Origin: an uncultured Ruminococcus sp.
Lineage (GTDB): Bacteria > Bacillota > Clostridia > Oscillospirales > Ruminococcaceae
Direction of reading: 5' to 3'
NCBI GenBank assembly: GCA_945835085.1
Contig: CAMAIG010000013.1
Span: 1-13,445, forward strand
DNA length: 13,445 bases
Position numbers and translations under genes: made by a program. The notes under the pieces are model-generated. The model saw only the letters and a program-made list of their open reading frames with translations. It had not been told where the DNA came from and made no database searches. Positions 7,503 to 13,409 of the stretch are shown here, in pieces; positions within the stretch are counted from its first letter, which is position 1, and the number at the start of each line of letters is the position of its first letter.

Positions 7503-8521
7503 TGTTCAGACTTCCTGCCGATAAATTAAACGAATTTTTTGCAGCTATTGCATCTGCTCAGTCCCTCTACATTCCTGTAGACGGCGATGACGGAAGAGCA
7601 AGCTACAAGAAGTGGACTGAGGGCACTGCTCTGAGCAAAGCTCTCAACACAGTAAGAAGTGCAAAGGATTTCTTCTTCCCCCAGACAACCGACATCTGCG
7701 ACTTTAACATGAACGGCAAGAATATCGAGATCATTGATAACAGAACCGAAAGCGAGGATTTTGTTATATTCGGTGTCCGTGCTTGTGACGCAAGAAGCTT
7801 TACTATCCTTGACAAGGTTTTCCTTGCCGAGCCTATTGATACCTATTATGCAACACGCCGTGAACACGGAACGGTTATTACTATGGCTTGCACAGAGCCT
7901 GAGGAAAACTGCTTCTGCGGAGTTTTCGGTATTGATGCTGCAGCTCCCGAGGGCGATGCTGCCTGCTGGATGACAGAGGATTCTCTTTACATCAAGGCTA
8001 ACACCGAAAAGGGCGAAAAGTTTATCGAATCAATAAAGTCTATGCTTGAAGAATGCGACAGCTCAGCTGTTGATGCTCAGAAGGCTAAGACTAAGGAGAT
8101 ACTTGAAAAGCTTCCTTTTGCTAATGTCAGCACCGATTATTTCAGGAAGAATACTCTTCTGGACATTTTCGGCTCAGAGCATTGGAAGAAGCTCTCCGAA
8201 TCCTGCCTTGGCTGCGGAACCTGCACATTCGTCTGCCCTACCTGCCAGTGCTATGATATCAAGGACTATGATACAGGGCACGGCATCAAGCGCTATCGTA
8301 CATGGGATAGCTGTATGTACTCCGATTTCACCAGAATGGCTCACGGTAATTCCCGTAACTCTCAGGTGGAACGCTTCAGACAGAGATTTATGCACAAGCT
8401 CGTATATTTCCCCGATAACAATAATGGTGAATTCGGCTGCGTAGGCTGCGGACGCTGCTTGTCCAGATGTCCTATCTCCATGAACATCATCAAGGTTATC
8501 AAGACTTTCGGAGAGGAGTAA
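7502..8521 (+). CDS. Two-cluster ferredoxin-type protein (FlxC/AsrA/HyhB class)
   Basis: This 339-residue protein resembles the iron-sulfur beta subunit of sulfhydrogenases and anaerobic sulfite reductase subunit A. The N-terminal domain has FGVRACDARSFTILDKVF (90-107) and CTEPEENCFC (130-139). The C-terminal ferredoxin region has C235/C238/C241/C245-P and C313/C316/C319/C323-P. HyhB/AsrA-class proteins usually work with an FAD/NAD(P) subunit of the HyhG/AsrB type, and that partner (flxA) is the very next gene. No AsrC siroheme subunit or hydrogenase is present, so sulfite reduction is not supported. The start is clear: GAGGAGG (7486-7492) lies 9 nt upstream and the ATG shares one base with the previous stop codon (TAATG). 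Confidence 0.8.
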   Translation: MFRLPADKLNEFFAAIASAQSLYIPVDGDDGRASYKKWTEGTALSKALNTVRSAKDFFFPQTTDICDFNMNGKNIEIIDNRTESEDFVIFGVRACDARSFTILDKVFLAEPIDTYYATRREHGTVITMACTEPEENCFCGVFGIDAAAPEGDAACWMTEDSLYIKANTEKGEKFIESIKSMLEECDSSAVDAQKAKTKEILEKLPFANVSTDYFRKNTLLDIFGSEHWKKLSESCLGCGTCTFVCPTCQCYDIKDYDTGHGIKRYRTWDSCMYSDFTRMAHGNSRNSQVERFRQRFMHKLVYFPDNNNGEFGCVGCGRCLSRCPISMNIIKVIKTFGEE

Positions 8522-8523
8522 TA

Positions 8524-9354
8524 ATGATGCTGAACGAAACTTTAATCCCAAAGATCGGCGTTGTTACTGACATTCGTCAGGATACTCCCGATGTAAAAAC
8601 TTTCCGTGTTGTAGGCACAGACGGAAATAAGCTCTTTGAGCATATACCCGGTCAGTGTGCAATGCTTTCCGTTCCCGGTGTAGGCGAAGGTATGTTTTCT
8701 ATCACTTCCTCCCCGACAAACCGTGAATATATGGAGTTTTCCATAAAGAAATGCGGCTGCCTTACCACATGGCTCCACATGATGGACGTTGGTCAGCAGA
8801 TCACTGTAAGAGGCCCATACGGCAACGGTTTCCCTGTTGAATCCACCTTCAAGGGCAAGGATCTCCTGTTTGTTGCAGGCGGTATCGGTCTTGCTCCTCT
8901 GCGTTCCGTTATCAACTATGTACGAGATAACCGTGCTAATTACGGAAAGGTACAGATAGTTTACGGTTCCCGTTCCATGGACGACCTTGTTGATTACAAG
9001 GAGATAATCGACGAATGGATGAAGGACGACGGCATCGAGGTAAATCTTACCATCGACCGTGAGCAGGAAGGTTGGGACGGTCATGTGGGATTTGTTCCTA
9101 ACTATGTTAAGGAGCTTAATCCCGACCTCAGCAAAACTGTTGTAATGTGCGGACCTCCGATCATGATCAAATTCACACTTGCAGGACTTAAAGAACTCGG
9201 TTTCAATGAAACTCAGGTATTTACCACAATGGAGCTTCGTATGAAGTGCGCTGTGGGTAAGTGCGGCAGATGTAATATCGGTAATAAGTATGTCTGCAAG
9301 GACGGCCCTGTATTCAGATTTGATCAGCTCGATGAGCTGCCTAACGAATATTGA
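8524..9354 (+). CDS. flxA: FAD/NAD(P)-binding oxidoreductase FlxA-like, [2Fe-2S]
   Basis: This 276-residue protein is of the ferredoxin-NADP reductase-like group that includes AsrB, HyhG and PyrK. The FAD domain has GMFSITSSPT (56-65), the NAD(P) domain has VAGGIGLAPLRS (117-128), VYGSRSMDDLV (147-157) and CGPPIM (209-214), and a C-terminal [2Fe-2S] site has C242, C247, C250 and C258. It is the expected entry point for NADH or NADPH into the Hdr-Flx complex; the sequence does not show which cofactor is preferred. The ATG at 8524, 2 bp after the previous stop with GAGAGGAG (8511-8518) upstream, is preferred. An earlier in-frame ATG at 8467 would overlap the previous gene by 55 bp and add residues unlike the family. 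A start at 8527 is also possible. Confidence 0.85.
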   Translation: MMLNETLIPKIGVVTDIRQDTPDVKTFRVVGTDGNKLFEHIPGQCAMLSVPGVGEGMFSITSSPTNREYMEFSIKKCGCLTTWLHMMDVGQQITVRGPYGNGFPVESTFKGKDLLFVAGGIGLAPLRSVINYVRDNRANYGKVQIVYGSRSMDDLVDYKEIIDEWMKDDGIEVNLTIDREQEGWDGHVGFVPNYVKELNPDLSKTVVMCGPPIMIKFTLAGLKELGFNETQVFTTMELRMKCAVGKCGRCNIGNKYVCKDGPVFRFDQLDELPNEY

Positions 9355-9356
9355 TT

Positions 9357-9362
9357 AAGGAG
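9357..9362 (+). promoter_or_regulatory. Ribosome binding site that fixes the frdB start
   Basis: AAGGAG lies just after the flxA stop codon and 11 nt before the ATG at 9374. An in-frame GTG at 9362 overlaps this site by one base and cannot use it, so the ATG at 9374 is the likely start. Confidence 0.7.
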
Positions 9363-9373
9363 TGAAGTTCAAG

Positions 9374-10048
9374 ATGGAAAATATGGTAAATATCTATCTG
9401 TTCGGCAAGCAGTATTCCGTACCTGCAAGCCTTACAATTATGAAAGCTATGGAATATGCAGGCTATCAGCTTGTAAGAGGCTGCGGCTGCCGAAATGGTT
9501 TCTGCGGTGCCTGCGCTACAATTTACAGGATCAAGGGCGAGCAGGAGCTTAAGACCTGCCTCGCTTGCCAGACTCAGGTTCAGGACAATATGTATATCGC
9601 AACTCTGCCCTTCTTCCCTCTTATCAAGCAGATCTACGATATCAACAACATTCCCACAACTCAGGCTGTTATGATGCAGCTTTATCCTGAGATCTATGCC
9701 TGCGTTGGATGCAATGCCTGCACAAAGGCTTGTACTCAGAAGCTCAATGTTATGCAGTACATTGCTTACGCTCAGAGAGGCGAATTCGAAAAGTGCGCAG
9801 AAGAATCCTTTGACTGCGTAATGTGCGGTGTTTGCTCCTCCAGATGTCCTGCAGGTATCTCCCATCCTCAGGTAGGTATGCTTGCAAGAAGAATCAACGG
9901 AAAGTATCTCCAGCCTAAGACTCAGCACCTTGAAGACAGAGTTAAGGAGATTAACAACGGTGATTTCAAGGCATTCCTCGACGAGCTTATGGCAATGTCC
10001 GATGAGCAGATGCAGGAAAAGTATAATAACAGAGACATTGAGAAGTAA
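9374..10048 (+). CDS. frdB: Fumarate reductase iron-sulfur subunit, anchor-less type
   Basis: FrdB/SdhB proteins wire electrons to the flavoprotein. This 224-residue protein has an N-terminal [2Fe-2S] domain (C39, C44, C47, C62 in GCGCRNGFCGAC and TCLAC). It then has two full CxxCxxCxxxC motifs: C110/C113/C116/C120 and C148/C151/C154/C158-P. Quinone-linked FrdB proteins lack one cysteine of the second motif and hold a [3Fe-4S] cluster next to the quinone; here C151 restores it, predicting two [4Fe-4S] clusters and no quinone site. No frdC/frdD membrane anchor is found in the window. The TfrB subunit of methanogen thiol:fumarate reductase is a similar FrdB-like protein fused to an HdrB-like part; here HdrB is a separate gene of the same operon. 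frdA follows by 15 bp. Confidence 0.85.
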   Translation: MENMVNIYLFGKQYSVPASLTIMKAMEYAGYQLVRGCGCRNGFCGACATIYRIKGEQELKTCLACQTQVQDNMYIATLPFFPLIKQIYDINNIPTTQAVMMQLYPEIYACVGCNACTKACTQKLNVMQYIAYAQRGEFEKCAEESFDCVMCGVCSSRCPAGISHPQVGMLARRINGKYLQPKTQHLEDRVKEINNGDFKAFLDELMAMSDEQMQEKYNNRDIEK

Positions 10049-10063
10049 GGGAGGGCAAATACA

Positions 10064-11665
10064 ATGTACACTAACGAAGAAATGCTTGCTTCGATCAAGA
10101 AGGTCGAAGCTAACAGAGCTGCAAATGCAGCATTAGAGCCCGAAAGAATGACTGCTGAGCAGAAGGACGAGGTTTTAAAGACCTATCACCCCGACTACAT
10201 AGAATCCGAGTTTGAAGAACTTAAGATCGGTCCCAACAAGGGCGAAAAGGTTCCTCATCAGCTGGCTGATCTCCTTCAGGCTAACAGCCGCATCGATCCT
10301 TCCAAGATCGACCTTGATAATCCCAAGTATGATGTTGACGTTCTCATAATCGGCGGCGGCGGAGCAGGCTCTTCCGCAGCTATTGAGGCTCACAACGGCG
10401 GCGCTAACGTAATGATCGTTACTAAGCTCCGTATCGGCGACGCTAACACAATGATGGCTGAGGGCGGTATCCAGGCTGCTGATAAGCCCAACGACTCCCC
10501 TGCTATCCACTATGTTGATGTTTACGGCGGCGGTCACTTCAAGGGCAAGCATGAGCTTGTTGCAAAGCTTGTTAATGATGCTCCCGACTGCATTAAGTGG
10601 CTCAACGAGCTTGGCGTTGAATTCGATAAGGAACCCGACGGCACAATGGTTACTACCCACGGCGGCGGAACCTCCAGAAAGAGAATGCACGCTTGTAAGG
10701 ACTATTCCGGCGCTGAGATCATGAAGACTCTCCGTGATGAGGTTCTCAACCGTCAGATCCCCGTTGTTGATTTTACTGCAGCAGTTGAGCTCATCCTTGA
10801 TGACCAGGGCAAGGCAGCAGGTGCTGTTCTTATGAACATGGAAACCAAGGAGATAATGGTTGCTAAGGCTAAGACTGTTATCATTGCAACAGGCGGTGCA
10901 GGACGTCTTCACTATCAGGGCTTCCCTACCTCCAACCACTACGGCGCTACAGCCGATGGTCTTGTTCTTGCATACCGTGCAGGCGCTAAGCTCCTTTATG
11001 CAGATTCTCTCCAGTATCACCCCACAGGTGCTGCATTCCCCGAGCAGATCTTCGGTGCACTCGTTACAGAGAAGGTTCGTTCTCTTGGTGCAAAGCTTGT
11101 TAATGTTGACGGCGAAGTATTCATGCATCCCCTTGAAACTCGTGATATCTGCGCTTCCTCTATTATCAGAGAGTGCAAGGCTCGCGGCAAGGGCATCAGC
11201 ACAGGCGACGGTGAAGGCATCTGGCTTGATACTCCTATGATCGAGCTTAAGAATGGCGAGGGTACTATCGAAAAGAGAATCCCAGCAATGCTCAGAATGT
11301 TTATGGAATACGGCATTGATATCCGTAAGGAGCCTATCCTTATTTATCCTACTCTCCACTATCAGAACGGCGGTATTGATATCTCCGTTGACGGTATGAG
11401 CGGAATTGAAAATCTCTATGTTGCAGGTGAGGCTGTTGGCGGTATCCACGGCAGAAACAGACTCATGGGCAACTCTCTCCTCGATGTTATCGTATTCGGC
11501 AGAAATGCAGGAAGAAGTGTTGCTGCAAAGTATAAGGACGTTACAGTCGGCAAGCTTACACTTGACCATGTTAACAAGTTCGCTGAGGAGCAGAAGGCAG
11601 CAGGTATCGTTACAGATATCGTATCTCCTAAGCTTCTCCCCGATTACGCAAGAAAGGCTAATTGA
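10064..11665 (+). CDS. frdA: Soluble fumarate reductase flavoprotein subunit
   Basis: This 533-residue FAD protein of the FrdA/SdhA/NadB family should reduce fumarate to succinate. A charged N-terminal extension of about 90 residues precedes the FAD motif IIGGGGAG (95-102). Active-site residues match FrdA: HPTG (319-322), Glu336, Arg360 in TRD, His432 in LHY and Arg466 in GRNRLMGNSLLD. The family histidine for covalent FAD (SHTVAAEGG type) is replaced by Asn129 in ANTMMAEGG, so FAD should be non-covalent. The protein stops about 50 residues after FGRNAGRS, so the usual FrdA C-terminal domain is largely missing. L-aspartate oxidase (NadB) is related, but the adjacent frdB and fumC favour fumarate reduction. 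AAGGGAGGG (10047-10055) lies 8 nt before the ATG. It is the last gene of the operon. Confidence 0.87.
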   Translation: MYTNEEMLASIKKVEANRAANAALEPERMTAEQKDEVLKTYHPDYIESEFEELKIGPNKGEKVPHQLADLLQANSRIDPSKIDLDNPKYDVDVLIIGGGGAGSSAAIEAHNGGANVMIVTKLRIGDANTMMAEGGIQAADKPNDSPAIHYVDVYGGGHFKGKHELVAKLVNDAPDCIKWLNELGVEFDKEPDGTMVTTHGGGTSRKRMHACKDYSGAEIMKTLRDEVLNRQIPVVDFTAAVELILDDQGKAAGAVLMNMETKEIMVAKAKTVIIATGGAGRLHYQGFPTSNHYGATADGLVLAYRAGAKLLYADSLQYHPTGAAFPEQIFGALVTEKVRSLGAKLVNVDGEVFMHPLETRDICASSIIRECKARGKGISTGDGEGIWLDTPMIELKNGEGTIEKRIPAMLRMFMEYGIDIRKEPILIYPTLHYQNGGIDISVDGMSGIENLYVAGEAVGGIHGRNRLMGNSLLDVIVFGRNAGRSVAAKYKDVTVGKLTLDHVNKFAEEQKAAGIVTDIVSPKLLPDYARKAN

Positions 11666-11690
11666 CAAACCGTAAAAATAGTGTTAAGAT
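11662..11690 (+). promoter_or_regulatory. Promoter overlapping the frdA stop codon
   Basis: TTGACA (11662-11667) and TAAGAT (11685-11690) are spaced by 17 bp. The -35 is consensus and shares bases with the frdA TGA stop. The start would be near 11697, upstream of the hairpin at 11746, so a transcript would meet the hairpin about 50 nt in. Confidence 0.5.
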
Positions 11691-11702
11691 TTTAGCTTTT
11701 GC

Positions 11703-11731
11703 TTGTATTTTCCTGATTATTTTAGTATAAT
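11703..11731 (+). promoter_or_regulatory. Second promoter upstream of the transporter leader
   Basis: TTGTAT (11703-11708) and a consensus TATAAT (11726-11731) are spaced by 17 bp. The predicted start near 11738 would place the 13-bp hairpin (11746-11774) at the very 5' end of the RNA, where it would protect the transcript rather than terminate it. If used, the transporter mRNA has a leader of about 325 nt. Confidence 0.5.
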
Positions 11732-11745
11732 GATAATCGCAAGCG

Positions 11746-11774
11746 CAAACCCCTGTTATTATAACAGGGGTTTG
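11746..11774. terminator. Perfect 13-bp hairpin, likely terminator of the operon
   Basis: CAAACCCCTGTTA (11746-11758) and TAACAGGGGTTTG (11762-11774) pair perfectly around a TTA loop. The form, an A-rich left arm, GC core and T-rich right arm, is that of a Firmicute intrinsic terminator for the fumC-frdA operon, possibly working in both directions. The T run is short (TTTG), so termination could be incomplete. Two good promoters lie just upstream of it, which complicates the simple reading. Confidence 0.7.
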
Positions 11775-11789
11775 TGATGCGTTATGTAA

Positions 11790-11841
11790 AAGTCCGTCCG
11801 ATTAAAATACGAAAAATATCGTATTATAATCGGACTGACTT
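11790..11841. repeat. Long imperfect inverted repeat in the intergenic region
   Basis: The arms pair as AAGTC/GACTT, GTCCGATTA/TAATCGGAC and AATACGA/TCGTATT, which is 21 bp with two single mismatches and a six-base AAAATA loop. There is no T run on the + strand immediately after it. It could be part of the transporter leader, a transcript-stabilising hairpin, or a remnant of a small palindromic mobile repeat. A copy elsewhere in the genome would favour the last. Confidence 0.6.
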
Positions 11842-11848
11842 AAACAAT

Positions 11849-12018
11849 ACTTTTGTAAGTTACGAAAGTCAGCGTGTCGCTGAAGCCAATTCGTTGTGTA
11901 AATAGCAAGGATTTTCATGCTTTTCGGCTTGGTAACCTTTGTATTTAAGCCATTTTTCAAAGAATAAATATTTGTTCTTAACTTAAAGTGGTCTATTTAA
12001 GCAGACTGACTTTTGTAA
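11849..12018 (+). promoter_or_regulatory. Candidate structured 5' leader of the transporter with alternative pairings
   Basis: The stretch from 11775 to 12062 has no recognisable gene. TTACGAAAGTCAG (11860-11872) can pair with CTGACTTTTGTAA (12006-12018) through 13 bp with one G-U, closing a domain of about 133 nt. The repeat ACTTTTGTAA occurs at 11849-11858 and 12009-12018, and the upstream copy can pair with the same ACGAAAG segment in a local hairpin (11850-11868), so the two are mutually exclusive. Inside the domain are TCAGCG/CGCTGA (11869-11883) and a GGCTT (11926-11930) that can pair with either AAGCC at 11883-11887 or at 11947-11951. Near the ribosome binding site, AAAAGT (12024-12029) can pair with ACTTTT on either side. 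This is switch-like, but AT-rich chance pairing is possible and no known riboswitch was recognised. Confidence 0.35.
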
Positions 12019-12062
12019 ATAAAAAAAGTAGGGTAACTTTTAAGATCATGGGAGGATAAAAA

Positions 12063-13409
12063 ATGAACTTATTTGGCGGAGTAATATCTATTACAGGTAT
12101 TACATTTCTGATGTTCACAGTCTTTCTTGTTGCAGGACTTGGATATCTTTTGGGAAGAGTAACTGTTAAGGGTGTTTCCCTGGGAACTGCAGGCGTATTT
12201 ATTATAGCACTCCTCGTTGGTGCCATTGTTTTTGCGGCTGACGGAAGCAATCTCATTACCTCAAAATTCGGCACCGATATCTCACTTAACAAAAACTACT
12301 TTAAGATCATTGAAAATCTCGGACTGATAATGTTTGTAACCTCGGTTGGTTTCATTGCAGGTCCTAATTTCTTTTCAAATCTGAAGAAAAACTTCAAATC
12401 CTACGCAATGCTTTCACTGATAATTATTATCCTTGGCGGTGTTACAACAGTATTCTGCATCAAGGTACTTGGCTGCGGAACATCAATGGCTGTAGGTCTC
12501 CTTTCCGGTGCTCTCACTTCAACTCCTGCATTCTCTGCAGCAAAGGATACTCTCAGCTCGGTTTATGCTGCAAATACCGATATCATCACTCAGTATGCTT
12601 CAAGCACAGGCTTAGCAGCAGAGGATATTTCCAAGGCATCAATCTCTGCATTTGAAGATATCGTAACTGTTGGACACGGCATTGCTTACCTCTTCGGAGT
12701 TGTTGGAGTTGTTCTCTTTGTTCAGATCATTCCTAAGCTTTTAAAGGCAAATCTTGACGAAGAACGTGAAAAGATCGCTTCTGTTGACACAGGTGATAAG
12801 AAGGGCGAAGGCAAAAAGCTCTTTGATATCGACAATTTCGGTCTTGCAGCATTTGCGATCGCTGTTGTTATCGGAATGTTTGTGGGCGGAATAAAGATTC
12901 CCATGGGTTCTTCAACCTTCTCGCTGGGAACAACAGGCGGATGCCTCCTTGCTTCTCTTGTTGTTGCTCACTTCGGACACTTCGGTGCTCTTAATATGAA
13001 GCCTGAAAAGCGTATGCTTGAGATCTTCCGTGAATTTGGTCTTATGGCATTTCTTATCGGTGCAGGTATTCCCGGCGGAGCAAGCTTTGTTAAGTACTTC
13101 CAGCCTGCATACTTCCTCTATGGAGCACTTATGACACTTGTTCCTATGATCGTAGGCTTTATTATTGCAAAGTTTGTTATCAAGCTCCCTCTCTTCAACA
13201 ACCTTGGAGGAATTACAGGCGGTATGACTTCTACACCTGCTCTGGGAACTCTTATCAACGTTGCTAAGACAGACGATGTTGCTTCTGCTTATGCAGCTGC
13301 ATATCCTATCGCACTCATTGCAGTTGTGCTTATATCACAGTTCATCATCGTGTTCATTCCCGACAGCCTTGATGTAATTGCCACTGCACTTCAATCACTT
13401 GGTATGTAA
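12063..13409 (+). CDS. AAEx-family (AspT/YidE/YbjL-type) transporter, possible succinate exporter
   Basis: This 448-residue integral membrane protein has about ten or more hydrophobic segments in two halves (about 1-221 and 257-448). Each half carries the family repeat G-x3-G-x2-T-S-T-P-A: GLLSGALTSTPA (145-156) and GGITGGMTSTPA (382-393). This is the aspartate:alanine exchanger fold. AspT and YidE/YbjL carry RCK_C (TrkA-C) domains between the halves and are about 550 residues; here only a short charged linker (222-256) remains. The family includes the Corynebacterium glutamicum succinate exporter SucE. Its place directly after a succinate-forming operon suggests C4-dicarboxylate export (inference); amino-acid exchange is the alternative. 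GGGAGG (12050-12055) lies 7 nt before the ATG. A long leader suggests its own regulation. The 36 bases after the stop hold nothing recognisable. Confidence 0.82.
   Translation: MNLFGGVISITGITFLMFTVFLVAGLGYLLGRVTVKGVSLGTAGVFIIALLVGAIVFAADGSNLITSKFGTDISLNKNYFKIIENLGLIMFVTSVGFIAGPNFFSNLKKNFKSYAMLSLIIIILGGVTTVFCIKVLGCGTSMAVGLLSGALTSTPAFSAAKDTLSSVYAANTDIITQYASSTGLAAEDISKASISAFEDIVTVGHGIAYLFGVVGVVLFVQIIPKLLKANLDEEREKIASVDTGDKKGEGKKLFDIDNFGLAAFAIAVVIGMFVGGIKIPMGSSTFSLGTTGGCLLASLVVAHFGHFGALNMKPEKRMLEIFREFGLMAFLIGAGIPGGASFVKYFQPAYFLYGALMTLVPMIVGFIIAKFVIKLPLFNNLGGITGGMTSTPALGTLINVAKTDDVASAYAAAYPIALIAVVLISQFIIVFIPDSLDVIATALQSLGM

Noticed and set aside
6094..8521. Hydrogenase-linked (Mvh) or anaerobic sulfite reductase operon
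   Set aside because: MvhD- and AsrA/AsrB-like subunits are present, but no hydrogenase large or small subunit and no AsrC siroheme protein; the Flx arrangement explains the set better.
8467..8523. Upstream in-frame start for flxA
   Set aside because: It would overlap the previous gene's final iron-sulfur motif and add residues unlike the family; a strong ribosome binding site favours 8524.
9362..9373. GTG start for frdB
   Set aside because: It overlaps the only good ribosome binding site, which instead serves the ATG at 9374.
10175..11668. 497-codon open frame on the - strand opposite frdA
   Set aside because: It lies wholly antisense to a gene with intact catalytic motifs. Its translation is rich in Cys, Ser and Asn with no recognisable domain, and it follows from codon bias on the coding strand.
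11777..11905. 42-codon open frame in the transporter leader, with AGGGG just upstream
   Set aside because: The AGGGG is inside the stem of the 13-bp hairpin, and most of the codons are set by the long palindrome. No similarity was recognised, so it is more likely chance; a leader peptide cannot be excluded.
11666..12062. tRNA gene, CRISPR array or insertion sequence in the intergenic region
   Set aside because: No cloverleaf, no regularly spaced repeats and no transposase fragment were found; only the hairpins and short repeats listed.
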